Positions 46,576 to 56,230 of a DNA stretch of 64,000 nt are shown here, piece after piece. Position numbers and translations under genes: made by a program. The stretch's first letter is position 1. Every line of letters begins with the position of its first letter. Origin of the DNA: Desulfobulbaceae bacterium (lineage in GTDB: Bacteria; Desulfobacterota; Desulfobulbia; Desulfobulbales; Desulfocapsaceae); NCBI GenBank assembly GCA_024636345.1, contig JAGXHG010000037.1, forward strand, positions 1 through 64,000, read 5' to 3'. The notes under the pieces are model-generated. The model was not told the origin of the DNA. It worked only from the letters and a program-made list of their open reading frames with translations, and ran no database searches.

Positions 46576-47733
46576 TTACGGAGTCCTGGTTTCAATGGGA
46601 ATATAATGCTGCAAAGAAGGTCCAACATACTTGGCACTGGGACGAATCAGGCGGTTATTGCGCCATTGTTCCAGAATATGGGCGGTCCAGCCCACCGCCC
46701 GACTCATGGCAAAGATAGGGGTAAACAGCTCCGTTGGGATCCCCATGGCCCGATAGAGGGTGCCGGTATAAAAATCAACATTGGGGAAGACCTTAGAGTT
46801 TGCCAGCATGGTCTTTTCCACCACTTGGGCAATCTCATAGAAACGGGTATCTCCTGCCTTGCGAGTAATCTGCTCGGCATATTCTCGCATAATTCCGACC
46901 CGGGGATCTTCACATTTATAGACCCTATGTCCAAAGCCAGGAATTTTACCCTTGGCAGCCAGACGATCCAGAATCCACGACTCCGCCTTCTCCGGCGCGC
47001 CGATGGCCTCAAACATCTCCATCACATCGGCATTGGCCCCTCCGTGCAGCGGTCCTTTCAAGGCCCCTATGGCACTGGTCACAGCCGAATAGATATCAGA
47101 CATGGTGGCGGCGGTAACCCGGGCGGCAAAGGTCGAGGCATTCAATTCATGATCAGCATGGAGAATCAGGGCCACATCAAGGGCGCGGACAATCTCGGGG
47201 TCTGGCTCTTGTCCCTGCAGGGTATAAAGAAAATTATAGGCAATGCCATGATTGGGAATAGGGGCGATGGGTTCCTGACCGTGTTTGAGACGCTGGTGAG
47301 CGGCTATGATCAGTGGAATGCGTTCCGTCAAGCGCTGGGCCTTGCGCAACGAGGCATCCAGGCGGGTGTTGCCGCTGTCTGGATCCCAATGGCCAAGTGA
47401 GGAGACCGCCGTGCGCAGGACCTCCATGGATGTGGCAGCATTGGGAAACATGCGAAGGATCATGGTGGTCTCAACCGGCAGCATCATACCGCCGGTGAAG
47501 CCATCAAGAAAGGCCTGGAACTCCGTAAGCCCGGGCAACCTACCGTACCAGAGCAAATATGCCACTTCTTCAAAGGTGGAGTTGCGGGCCAGATCAAGGG
47601 CATCATAGCCACGATAGATCAGACGCCCTTCCTGACCGTCAATAAAACAGATCGCTGAATTACAGGCGACGACATCGGCCAGACCTTGTTCTTTCTCTTT
47701 ACTGGCTGCTTTCTGGCAAGAAGGTGTTGTCAT
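46576..47733 (-). CDS. Citrate synthase
   Basis: About 385 aa. Signatures are GPLHGGAN, GFGHRVYKCEDPR and DFYTGTLYRAMGIP, including the catalytic His and Asp of Si-type citrate synthase. The N-terminal start MTTPSCQ at 47733 follows AGGAG by eight bases; the track start 24 bases upstream is weaker. Methylcitrate synthase is an alternative, since the two families are close. The gene stands apart from speB with 147 bases in between. It would feed oxaloacetate and acetyl-CoA to the TCA or biosynthetic route. Confidence 0.93.
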   Translation of the reverse strand: MTTPSCQKAASKEKEQGLADVVACNSAICFIDGQEGRLIYRGYDALDLARNSTFEEVAYLLWYGRLPGLTEFQAFLDGFTGGMMLPVETTMILRMFPNAATSMEVLRTAVSSLGHWDPDSGNTRLDASLRKAQRLTERIPLIIAAHQRLKHGQEPIAPIPNHGIAYNFLYTLQGQEPDPEIVRALDVALILHADHELNASTFAARVTAATMSDIYSAVTSAIGALKGPLHGGANADVMEMFEAIGAPEKAESWILDRLAAKGKIPGFGHRVYKCEDPRVGIMREYAEQITRKAGDTRFYEIAQVVEKTMLANSKVFPNVDFYTGTLYRAMGIPTELFTPIFAMSRAVGWTAHILEQWRNNRLIRPSAKYVGPSLQHYIPIETRTP

Positions 47734-48266
47734 GGAGTTACTCCTGATCAAAGGCATAGTATCATAGTATAATTATCGTGAAGAGCAAATGAGCTCTGAT
47801 CTCAAGAAGACCATAAGTAATGTAGCAGGAAAATGGGGGGAACGGAATAAAAAGTTTAAGACTTGTTACAGAATAGCTACTACCTTTCTAACCGTTCTGT
47901 TACGGCTCCTTATACCTATCTTAGACTCATCCAAGTACTGTTATTTCACGTCAAGGACTTAGAGAGTTCTCACATTTCCACCATCTGCGTGAGCACCTTG
48001 GTATTGACGACCCAGGTCAATCGCGGGCAGGGGCCGAAAAAGAACCCCATCTGGACACGTCAACAGAGCTCCACCTATTATAGATGCAGCCAGCGAATCA
48101 CTCGAAAATTACATTTTTTTATCGTTTTTCAAGATAAATTACGATAGGTAGAGAGGAAAGAACTGCTCTGGACGTGCTTCCATCCGTTCCCCCGGTACTC
48201 TGAGACAACTGACCGATAATCCAGCAAGCCTTTGTAAATAATAGAGACCTTCTTTCAGGAAAAAAC
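47734..48266. other. Intergenic region with a possible gene remnant and a repeat arm
   Basis: No gene recognised. On the minus strand about 40 codons upstream of a stop near 47970 read as coding-like sequence (DLGRQYQGAHADGGN), perhaps a decayed fragment, but no family is identified. At 47884-47910 the reverse complement reads AGGAGCCGTAACAGAAC, similar to one arm of the REP-like repeat. The ORF track entry on the plus strand is not convincing. Confidence 0.35.
47884..47910. repeat. REP-like repeat, single arm (copy C)
   Basis: The minus strand reads AGGAGCCGTAACAGAACGG, followed by TTAGAAAG, matching AGAAGCCGTAATGAAATAGTTATAAAG in copy B at about three-quarters of positions. Only one arm is seen. 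Confidence 0.4.
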
Positions 48267-49064
48267 ATGCGCCCCATCCCCATTGTCATTGCTGCTTTTG
48301 GCACCACCGCAAAGGCTCGATCCAGTTATGATCTTCTGGACGCCCGGGTCAGAGAGCGCTTCCCCGACCATGAGATTTTCTGGGCCTGGTCATCACGGAT
48401 AATCAAAGAGAAGGCCACAGACCAGCAGCAAGATACGATTTCCAGTCCCCATGAGGTACTGGAATTATTATCGCGCCAACACTATTCGTGGGCAGTCGTT
48501 CAATCACTCCACCTGCTTGGTGGGCATGAATTCATCCGCCTGGTGGAAGAGACGAAAAAAAGTCCCCTCCGCACCTCAATCGGCCTCCCCCTGCTCAGTT
48601 CTCCGTCAGACTACCAGGATCTCTGCCTCAGTCTCGCCCCCCTGATCAACGCTCATCCCGACCAGGCCATCCTTCTGGTGGGACATGGTACCGATCATCC
48701 TGCCTGGTGCGCCTACCCGGCCCTCCAATATTTCATGCGCAGGCACTTTGGGCCCAGGCTCTTTGTCGGAGTGATTGAAGAATGTGTCCCCTCAAGCAAG
48801 GAGGTCATTGCCGACCTCACTGCTGCCGGTTACAAAAAAGTCTGTATCATCCCGCTGCTGCTGGTGGCAGGGATGCATTTTCACCGGGATCTGACTGGGG
48901 GGAATAAAGATGCATGGATGAAACTCCTGGCCTTGGCGGATATCAAAGTGGAAATTATTGAACAAGGGATTGGCACCTTGCCGGCGATCGGTGATATGTT
49001 CTGCCGGCATATAGATGACGCCCTGACGATCATCCCTGGAGGGAACAGACAAGAAGAAAAATAA
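48267..49064 (+). CDS. cbiK: CbiK-type sirohydrochlorin cobaltochelatase
   Basis: 265 aa. It has the CbiK start IPIVIAAFGTTAKAR, the VGHGT motif and the metal-binding histidine region LVAGMHFHRDLTGG. CbiK inserts cobalt into sirohydrochlorin in the anaerobic cobalamin route; in sulfate reducers similar enzymes can also insert iron to make siroheme. AGGA lies before the ATG. No signal peptide, so it is a cytoplasmic form. Its position near dsrC suits sirohydrochlorin metabolism. The metal used in vivo is inferred. Confidence 0.92.
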   Translation: MRPIPIVIAAFGTTAKARSSYDLLDARVRERFPDHEIFWAWSSRIIKEKATDQQQDTISSPHEVLELLSRQHYSWAVVQSLHLLGGHEFIRLVEETKKSPLRTSIGLPLLSSPSDYQDLCLSLAPLINAHPDQAILLVGHGTDHPAWCAYPALQYFMRRHFGPRLFVGVIEECVPSSKEVIADLTAAGYKKVCIIPLLLVAGMHFHRDLTGGNKDAWMKLLALADIKVEIIEQGIGTLPAIGDMFCRHIDDALTIIPGGNRQEEK

Positions 49065-49225
49065 GTTCATCTCGTAACAGTCCCTCCCACGGCCAATCCG
49101 GTGCGACAAATCAAAAAAATTCTCAAGTATCCCCTTAACGACTCGCAGTGTTTTCGGCTCCTATGTCAGTTGCTGTCTGATATTTTTTGAAAAACAGATA
49201 CCACATAAAATGATTCGTCATTCAC

Positions 49226-49254
49226 TTGACAAACAAATTTGCCTATAGTAATAA
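49226..49254 (+). promoter_or_regulatory. Candidate dsrC promoter
   Basis: TTGACA at 49226-49231, spacer of 17, then TAATAA at 49249-49254, about 70 bases before the dsrC ATG. The -35 is perfect, but the -10 is poor. Confidence 0.45.
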
Positions 49255-49322
49255 AGCAAAATCATTTTTTGCTTTAGAAACGGTGAAAACCAATTAACAA
49301 TATTTTTCGTAAGGAGGGTAAC

Positions 49323-49640
49323 ATGCCTACATTAGAACACAACGGATCCAGCTTTGAAGTAGATGAAGATGGCTTCCTGCTCAATGCCAAAGAATTCAAT
49401 GAGAATTGGGTTGACTATGTAAAAGGCGTTGAAGGTATTGGCGACATGACCGATGAGCATAAGAAAGTAATTGATGCTCTTCAGGAATACTACAAGAAAA
49501 ATGGTATTGCTCCAATGGTGCGTATTCTTTCCAAGACCACTGGCTTTCCATTGAAAAGAATTTATGAGTTGTTCCCTTCCGGCCCTGGTAAAGGTGCTTG
49601 TAAGATGGCTGGTCTGCCAAAACCAACCGGTTGCGTATAA
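49323..49640 (+). CDS. dsrC: Dissimilatory sulfite reductase-associated protein DsrC
   Basis: 105 aa. The C-terminal arm contains the two conserved cysteines (GKGACKMAGLPKPTGCV, ten residues apart, the last one penultimate) that carry the DsrC trisulfide formed with DsrAB and reduced by DsrMKJOP. It has the winged-helix-like middle and DEHKKVIDALQEYYKKNG. An excellent AAGGAGG lies before the ATG. dsrAB are not in the window, as is usual for many dsrC genes. This is the best marker of dissimilatory sulfur metabolism here. Confidence 0.98.
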   Translation: MPTLEHNGSSFEVDEDGFLLNAKEFNENWVDYVKGVEGIGDMTDEHKKVIDALQEYYKKNGIAPMVRILSKTTGFPLKRIYELFPSGPGKGACKMAGLPKPTGCV

Positions 49641-49667
49641 TCTAACCAGTTGATTTATTAGCCGCTT

Positions 49668-49705
49668 AAAGGGGAGATGCCGTTCAGGTATCTCCCCTTT
49701 TTTTT
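49668..49705 (+). terminator. Rho-independent terminator of dsrC
   Basis: AAAGGGGAGATGCC / GGTATCTCCCC with one G-T pair and a 5-base loop, followed by a run of T. It lies 27 bases after the dsrC stop. Confidence 0.93.
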
Positions 49706-49867
49706 GAAAAATGCCAACGCCCCTTTCCGCAATCCAATCTAACCAATATGACATGATACCAGCCTGGCACCCATGATTGTGCCTTGCAAAAGAAGTTCGT
49801 TTGTGTAGATAATGAGAAACTTGAGAAGCATTGCTTCATTTGTCATCATCTTCAGGAGAAACAATTC

Positions 49868-52800
49868 ATGAACTTCTGCGCCAGAATCATCTTCCTCTTT
49901 ATTCTCACCTGGTTCTCCCCTGATATTTCTCAAGCAGCAGATCCTGCCAAGATACCTCCCCCATTAGCCCCCTGGGTTGACTGGGTTCTTCAGGGACATG
50001 AAGAGGAACTGCTTTGCCCTCCTTCCTACAATGATTCCTCCGTTCTCCTTTGCGAATGGCCGTCACAACTTGATATCAAGGTGACGGAACAAGAGGGCTC
50101 TTTCCGGCAGCAATGGCTGATCCAGCATGAACGCTGGTTGCAGCTTCCAGGAGATGCAGAGCATTGGCCGATCAATGTCAAGGTGAACGATCAGCCAGCC
50201 CTGGTCATGAACAGGGAAGGCGTCCCCAAAATACTGGTCAAGAGCGGCAGCTATGAAATCAGCGGACACTTTCAGTGGTCAAGGCTTCCTGAATATCTAA
50301 TCATCCCGGCCCATACCGGCCTCATATCCCTGATTCTGAAAGATCGGTTCATTGATTTTCCCACTTTTGACAGCGACAATCGACTTTGGCTGCAGACCTC
50401 AAGAGAAAAGACCGAAAAAATTGAAAACAGCCTGACCCTGCAAACCTTCCGGCTCATTGATGACACTATTCCTTCAAAGATGGCAACCCTGCTCAAACTG
50501 GATATCGGTGGGGCCGCCAGAGAAGTGGTACTCGGGCCGGCCTTTGTTACCGGACAGACCATCCCCCTCTCTCTGAGCGGCGACCTGCCGGCACGACTTG
50601 AACCTGACGGCAGGATACGGGTTCAGGTCCGGCCTGGACAATGGACCATAAAACTCAGTACCCGGCAGGTTGGCCCGATAACGGCATACCAGTGGGCTCG
50701 GCCTGACGACCAGTTCTGGCCCTCTGAAGAGATCATCTCCTTCCAAGCCCATCCAGATCTGCGCACTGTCGAAATTAAAGGGGCTTTACCTGTTGATCCC
50801 CTGCTGACCTCAATGCCTGAAGAATGGCGCACCTTCCCCGCATACCGAATACTTGCCGGTGACACCCTGCAGTTCAAGGAGACACGGCGCGGCTCTCCGC
50901 AACCTCCTCCTGATCAATTGAGCCTGCAACGCAATCTCTGGCTGCGCTTTGACGGCTCCGGCTACACCTTTCAGGACATAATCAGCGGCCAGAAGAATAA
51001 TGGTTGGCGGCTGGAGATGGTTCCTCCCATAGAGCTTGGCCGGGTGATGGTCAATAATCGGGAACAGTTCATCACCAAACGTGCAGGGAGTGAAAAGGCA
51101 GGGGTTGAAGTTCGGGAAGGACAGTTGCAACTCACGGCTGACAGCACTTATTCCGGCCGGATCTCCAGCCTGCCGGCAACGGGATGGGATCATGATTTTC
51201 AGAAAGTAAATGCCACTCTCCACCTGCCACCAGGCTGGAAACTCCTCAATGCCACAGGTATCGACTCTATTGCCGACACCTGGATTGAGCGCTGGAGCCT
51301 GCTCGATTTTTTTCTGGTCATCATCTTTACCCTGACCGTAGCCAGACTCTATGCTCGACCAACCTTGACCGTCATCGCCTTCCTTTCCTATGTACTCAGC
51401 TATCACGAATCAGGGGCGCCTCGATGGGTGTGGCTGGCTATCCTGGTGGGTGTGGCCCTGCTCCGTCACCTGCCGGCAGGAAAATTCCGACAAATCATCA
51501 AGGGCTATCAGACCTTCACCCTTCTTACCCTGATGGTCATTGCCATCCCCTTTACCATCAATCAGTTACGGGTAGGGATTTATCCGCAACTGGAAAAGCC
51601 CTGGCAATCCATGACCACTTTCACGGAACGAAAAGCAGCACCACAGGCTCCCCCAGCTCAAACGGTTAAAGGGTTGGCTCCGAACGCAGTACTCATGGAG
51701 TCAGCCATGGATGCAGTGTCGCAGCCGGCAGAAATGGCCAGAGGCGCCATGGACAAAGCGAACAGGCTCATGAGCAAATCCGCTGTCCCCATTTCTCCCT
51801 ACCAGAGTCAAGTCCCGCAATATGACCCGAAGATGATCCAGCAGACCGGGCCGGGACTTCCGGCGTGGCAGTGGAATGCGATTCCCATGAACTGGTCAGG
51901 CCCGGTGCAGCGTGATCAACACATAACCTTTACCCTTATCGGGCCAAAGACCAATCTGGTTCTTGCCTTTGCCCGTGTTCTCTTAATGTCCCTGCTGGCC
52001 CTGGGCCTGTTAAACATCAGCTGGCACCCGGGCCGGGGTTGGCGACTGCCGGACTGGAAGACCTATTTTATTCTTCCGTTTCTCTTAGGATTCCTGTATG
52101 GCGCAGCCCCTGCCCGGGCCGGTGAAATTCCATCGCCAGAACTGTTTGAACAACTCCGCACCCGTCTCCTGGAAAAAGCGGATTGTTTTCCCGACTGTGC
52201 CGATATCAGCAATATGGCCGTTACCTTAAGCCCGGAGACCCTCATCCTGACCATGCAGGTGGACAGCCAGCTTGACGGGGCCATTCCCCTTCCCGGCCAT
52301 GCCAATCACTGGCTGCCGCAACAGGTCTTTGTCGATGATACGCCCGCAACCGCTCTGTTCAGGGCAGAGCAGCAAGTCTGGGTCCTGGTGCCAGAAGGCA
52401 AGCATCAGATCCGGCTGCAGGGCAAAATCCCCAGTCAGAACACCATCCAGCTTCCACTGCCCCTGCGCCCTCATCATATCACCACCGATATCCAGGGTTG
52501 GATTGTGGAAGGAATCCATGAAGGGATCGCCGACAATCAGCTCCAGTTCAAACGGGTGGTTAATAAAGAGGAGAGCTCCACCCAGATCCTGGAGAGCGGG
52601 ATCCTGCCGCCATTTGTCCTCATTGAGCGCACGCTGATGCTCGGCCTGACCTGGAAGGTTGAAACCAGGATCATCCGCACGAGCCCAAGCGGTTCGGCCA
52701 TTGTTCTGGGTATCCCCCTGCTTCCTGGAGAATCCGTGCTCACCGAAGGCGTCCGGGTGCAGGAAGGGCTGGCAAAGATTACGCTCGACGCCGAGGACAG

Positions 52801-53977
52801 TGAGATGCGCTGGGAATCAATCCTTGAAAAAAGCGACCAGCTCATCCTTAAACATGCAGAGACCGATCAATGGACTGAGATCTGGCGGGTTGATGTCAGT
52901 CCGATCTACCACATCGAAACGGCGGGGATTCCGGTTATCCTCCATCAACAGGGAGCGCGCTGGTATCCGACCTGGCATCCCTGGCCTGGCGAAGAAGTAA
53001 CACTGCACATCTCACGCCCTGAGGGCATCGACGGCCAAACCCTCACCATTGACAGGAGTTCTCTCCAGCTGCGTCCCGGAAAGCGGGCCAGCGAGGGCAA
53101 GTTGGACCTGTCAATCCGCAGCAGTCAAGGGGGACAGCATACCATCACCCTGCCTGCCGCAGCGCAACTGCAGAAGGTCACCATCAACGGTACCATTCAG
53201 CAGATTCGTCATGATGGCTCCAGAATCTCGTTGCCGATCATTCCGGGAAAACAGGATATCTCCCTTGAATGGCGTGAGCCTTCCGATTTAAGCGTTTTCT
53301 ACAGAACACCGCAGATTGATCTCGGCATGGCAAACGTCAACGCCGCCATCGATATGACCCTGCCGCAGGACAGATGGCCACTCTTTCTGGGCGGGCCTTT
53401 GATGGGCCCTGCTATTTTGTACTGGTCAACTTTGCTGGTGGTAGCGCTGGTGGCCTTCGCGATCAGTCAAAGCGGCCTGACACCCCTGAGATTTCACCAG
53501 CTGTTCCTGTTAGGCGTCGGCATGAGCATGAGCAATCTCTTCAGTTGCCTATTGGTGGTGGGCTGGCTTGTCGCCCTCCATTTCCGGAAGTCAATCAGAG
53601 CAGAGATAGATAAGAACTCCTTCAATCTGATCCAGACCGGTCTCAGTTTCCTGACCGTGCTGGCCATGATGGCCCTGGTCTGGGCGATCAGCCAGGGACT
53701 GCTGGGACACCCTGACATGAATATTATCGGCAATGGATCCAACAGCAGGATGCTGCGCTGGTATCAAGACATCAGCGGACACCATCTGCCGCAGGCCTGG
53801 CTGTTCTCCATTCCCATGCTCGCCTACAGAGTGGCGATGCTGGCCTGGGCCCTGTGGATCTCGTTTACCCTGCTCGGACTGCTGAAATGGGGTTGGAAAA
53901 TCGTAAGTGAGCCGATGCTCTGGGACAGTAGCCCGAAGAAAAAGACTGAGAAGACAAAAGAGGAAGGAGAAATCTGA
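49868..53977 (+). CDS. Large multi-pass membrane protein with duplicated periplasmic modules, unknown function
   Basis: 1369 aa. Order: signal peptide (~1-24), extracytoplasmic part to ~480, a bundle of about four helices (~485-595), a linker rich in Pro and Ala, one to two helices ending near APARA, a second extracytoplasmic part (~750-1150), and a C-terminal bundle of four to five helices. The two extracytoplasmic parts share a pattern: a cysteine pair (LLCPPSY...LLCEWP; DCFPDC), then HWP/LPxxVxVxDxPA and a V..GxxxI.G strand. No named family is recognised. The ATG at 49868 has AGGAGA eight bases upstream. The role could be envelope assembly, but that is a guess. Confidence 0.85.
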   Translation: MNFCARIIFLFILTWFSPDISQAADPAKIPPPLAPWVDWVLQGHEEELLCPPSYNDSSVLLCEWPSQLDIKVTEQEGSFRQQWLIQHERWLQLPGDAEHWPINVKVNDQPALVMNREGVPKILVKSGSYEISGHFQWSRLPEYLIIPAHTGLISLILKDRFIDFPTFDSDNRLWLQTSREKTEKIENSLTLQTFRLIDDTIPSKMATLLKLDIGGAAREVVLGPAFVTGQTIPLSLSGDLPARLEPDGRIRVQVRPGQWTIKLSTRQVGPITAYQWARPDDQFWPSEEIISFQAHPDLRTVEIKGALPVDPLLTSMPEEWRTFPAYRILAGDTLQFKETRRGSPQPPPDQLSLQRNLWLRFDGSGYTFQDIISGQKNNGWRLEMVPPIELGRVMVNNREQFITKRAGSEKAGVEVREGQLQLTADSTYSGRISSLPATGWDHDFQKVNATLHLPPGWKLLNATGIDSIADTWIERWSLLDFFLVIIFTLTVARLYARPTLTVIAFLSYVLSYHESGAPRWVWLAILVGVALLRHLPAGKFRQIIKGYQTFTLLTLMVIAIPFTINQLRVGIYPQLEKPWQSMTTFTERKAAPQAPPAQTVKGLAPNAVLMESAMDAVSQPAEMARGAMDKANRLMSKSAVPISPYQSQVPQYDPKMIQQTGPGLPAWQWNAIPMNWSGPVQRDQHITFTLIGPKTNLVLAFARVLLMSLLALGLLNISWHPGRGWRLPDWKTYFILPFLLGFLYGAAPARAGEIPSPELFEQLRTRLLEKADCFPDCADISNMAVTLSPETLILTMQVDSQLDGAIPLPGHANHWLPQQVFVDDTPATALFRAEQQVWVLVPEGKHQIRLQGKIPSQNTIQLPLPLRPHHITTDIQGWIVEGIHEGIADNQLQFKRVVNKEESSTQILESGILPPFVLIERTLMLGLTWKVETRIIRTSPSGSAIVLGIPLLPGESVLTEGVRVQEGLAKITLDAEDSEMRWESILEKSDQLILKHAETDQWTEIWRVDVSPIYHIETAGIPVILHQQGARWYPTWHPWPGEEVTLHISRPEGIDGQTLTIDRSSLQLRPGKRASEGKLDLSIRSSQGGQHTITLPAAAQLQKVTINGTIQQIRHDGSRISLPIIPGKQDISLEWREPSDLSVFYRTPQIDLGMANVNAAIDMTLPQDRWPLFLGGPLMGPAILYWSTLLVVALVAFAISQSGLTPLRFHQLFLLGVGMSMSNLFSCLLVVGWLVALHFRKSIRAEIDKNSFNLIQTGLSFLTVLAMMALVWAISQGLLGHPDMNIIGNGSNSRMLRWYQDISGHHLPQAWLFSIPMLAYRVAMLAWALWISFTLLGLLKWGWKIVSEPMLWDSSPKKKTEKTKEEGEI

Positions 53978-54022
53978 TTTTTTCTCGCGTGGAGATCATT
54001 CATTTATTCAAAAGAAGAGAGA

Positions 54023-55561
54023 TCATGAACAAACTTGGGCAATATGCAATGCCGACTTGATGCCATTGGTGCCGCTGGAGATGATGCCGCCGGCATAGCC
54101 GCTGCCTTCACCGACCAGATACAGATTTTCAAAACCGCAGCAACGTCCGTCTGCCTCGCGCAGAACCTGAATAGGCGAGGATGTCTTGCTCTCCAGACCC
54201 ATGATGGTTCCGGTTTCAAAGCCTTTGATCTTGCGGCTGAACTCCTTCAGCCCTTCCCGGATGGAGACGCTGATCTCCTGCGGTAAAAGATTCCACAAGG
54301 GCGCGGGCGTTAGCCCTAAGGGATAACTGGACTGCACATCACCTCTTGGCTCCTTGCAGTGGATAAAGTCATCGATCCGGCAGTAGGGGGCCTGATAGCC
54401 CTTGCCATGGTGGAAAAAATCCTGCTCGAGAGCCCCCAGCCAGTCAAGGGCCTCCAGGGCGCTCAGCTCCCGGCCCAGCAGATGATGCAGATTAACCCCC
54501 GCGACACAGCCGGCATTAGCAAACTGCCCATCCCGCTTATAGAGACTCATGCCGTTGACGATATTGGTGTCGGCATAGGCGGTGGCCGGGACCACCACCC
54601 CGCCGGGACACATGCAGAAAGTGTAGACCGGCAGCTTACCGTCCCCCTTAGAGGTCAAGCGATACTCAGCCGCTTTCACCCCGGGCAGCTCTTCCCGCCC
54701 CCATTGGGCACGATTGATAAGGGCCTGCGGATGTTCCACCCGGCAGCCAATGGCAAAATTCTTGGGCCTGAACCCCACCCCCTTACCAATCAGCATGCGA
54801 TAGGTCTCATGGGCGGAATGGCCAGGGGCGATGACATAATAATCCGCCTCAATGGTCCCCTGATCAGTCAAGGCGCTGACAACCCGGCCGTTTTGCACCT
54901 CAAGATCTGTCAGCAGGGTCTCAAAGCGCATGGAGCCGCCAATCCTGATGAACTCCTCACGTAAGCCCCTGACAATATTTTTCAGGTTATCACTGCCAAG
55001 ATGCGGATGGGCCAGATAGCGTATTTCCGGCGGTGCGCCGGCCTGAATATAACTCTCGAGGATAAAAGCCTTTTCCAGAGAGATGTTTTTCGTGCGTGAC
55101 GTCAGCTTGCCATCGGAAAAAGTCCCTGCCCCTCCCTCACCAAAGGCGTAATTACCCTTGGCGTCAAAGACCCCACTCTCTTCAAAGACCCTGATCCCCT
55201 CCTCCCTCTTCCGAACCTCAGCCCCCCGTTCAATCAGAGTGGTCTCAAAACCGGCCTTCTGCAGGACAAAGGCAGCAAAGAAACCAGCCGGTCCGCTGCC
55301 AACAACCAGAGCTTTTTCTTTTCTCTTCCTAAAAGGGATATGCAATAGAGGAGGAGCAGGCGGCACCTCTCCCGGAATCTCAGGAGAGAGAACAGAAAGC
55401 TGCGCCAGCCAATGGATATTCCCTTTTTTCCGGGCATCCAGACTTTTATGGACTATCTGTACGGAAAAGTCCCGCAAGCCCTCTGCCTTTGACACCAAGG
55501 CATGCAACAGCTCCTGCGAATAATCAGGAGGCAGCTTGACTGTAATTTCTTTATATCCCAT
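54023..55561 (-). CDS. NAD(P)/FAD-dependent dehydrogenase (COG2509-type)
   Basis: About 512 aa. The dinucleotide fold has GSGPAGFFAAFVLQKAGFETTLIERG, and the signature GNYAFGEGGAGTFSDGKLTSR follows. This matches the uncharacterised FAD dehydrogenases of COG2509, related to thiamine thiazole and aurachin-type flavoproteins. The N-terminal ~80 residues form a separate alpha/beta module with KEITVKLPPDYS. The ATG at 55561 follows AGAGG; the track start at 55600 is less likely. Function is not established. It converges on the large membrane protein gene. Confidence 0.87.
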   Translation of the reverse strand: MGYKEITVKLPPDYSQELLHALVSKAEGLRDFSVQIVHKSLDARKKGNIHWLAQLSVLSPEIPGEVPPAPPLLHIPFRKRKEKALVVGSGPAGFFAAFVLQKAGFETTLIERGAEVRKREEGIRVFEESGVFDAKGNYAFGEGGAGTFSDGKLTSRTKNISLEKAFILESYIQAGAPPEIRYLAHPHLGSDNLKNIVRGLREEFIRIGGSMRFETLLTDLEVQNGRVVSALTDQGTIEADYYVIAPGHSAHETYRMLIGKGVGFRPKNFAIGCRVEHPQALINRAQWGREELPGVKAAEYRLTSKGDGKLPVYTFCMCPGGVVVPATAYADTNIVNGMSLYKRDGQFANAGCVAGVNLHHLLGRELSALEALDWLGALEQDFFHHGKGYQAPYCRIDDFIHCKEPRGDVQSSYPLGLTPAPLWNLLPQEISVSIREGLKEFSRKIKGFETGTIMGLESKTSSPIQVLREADGRCCGFENLYLVGEGSGYAGGIISSGTNGIKSALHIAQVCS

Positions 55562-55644
55562 TCCTCTGTATCCTCTCTGAAGAGAGCGCCGCACACTCAC
55601 GCAAGGAGAACACCAGCCATGCCACTCTTTCCACTATCTCCTTT

Positions 55645-55908
55645 CTATCTTTCGATGATTTTCTTGATGCGCGCATAACTGTTCATGAGCTCTTCACCGA
55701 CGAGTTTAACCGCGGCCCCCACATCCTTCAAACTTTCTCCACCCTCACGGGCCACCACAGGGGTCTTGGCCTTCAGATGCTCCCACTTTTTCTCGGCCAC
55801 AGCCCATTCATCCTTGGCTTCGGCCTTGGCCAGATGCATCTTCAATACAATTTCATCGCGCTGCTGCGCTACTTTCTGCATAAAGGTATCTATGTCTTTC
55901 TCTTCCAT
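55645..55908 (-). CDS. Small charged coiled-coil protein, unknown function
   Basis: 87 aa from the ATG at 55908, which follows AGGAG by eight bases; the track start at 56004 is rejected. It is almost all helix with heptad-like charge (TFMQKVAQQRDEIVLKMHLA, VAEKKWEHLKAKTP) and no signal. I do not recognise a family. It lies 83 bases upstream of the FAD dehydrogenase gene and may be in the same transcript. A short coiled-coil partner or regulator is conceivable. Confidence 0.75.
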   Translation of the reverse strand: MEEKDIDTFMQKVAQQRDEIVLKMHLAKAEAKDEWAVAEKKWEHLKAKTPVVAREGGESLKDVGAAVKLVGEELMNSYARIKKIIER

Positions 55909-56230
55909 GCTGGTTTCTCCTTTTGTATGTTGATTTATAGTGCAAAAGCCAAACATTCGAGAAGGTAACTTCCTTATTAGAGTTATAAGCCATGGAAGAA
56001 ACAAGTCAAGAAATTCTCTTGAGGGACATCCTTGTATTCCCCGGAGGTCTCATTGAAGAGCAAGGGAAATGCACACCGAGTTCAGATCAATGATTGCAAA
56101 GGATAGTCAAAGGGTATAAACTTAAAAAAAATAGAAATCAGGATTTTCATTGACACTCAAGGCTCCTTCAATTCAATATTTTGTTAGATCATCACTGACA
56201 ACCTTTCCCGGATCACACCCCTTGAAAACA
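55909..56230. other. Intergenic region between divergent small protein and ABC transporter genes
   Basis: Includes AT-rich sequence and no gene recognised. A TATAAACTTAAA-like stretch occurs near 56117, but no paired -35 is clear. Confidence 0.25.

Noticed and set aside
47863-48147. 94-aa ORF on the plus strand
   Set aside because: No Shine-Dalgarno, no recognisable family, odd composition; described as part of the intergenic region.
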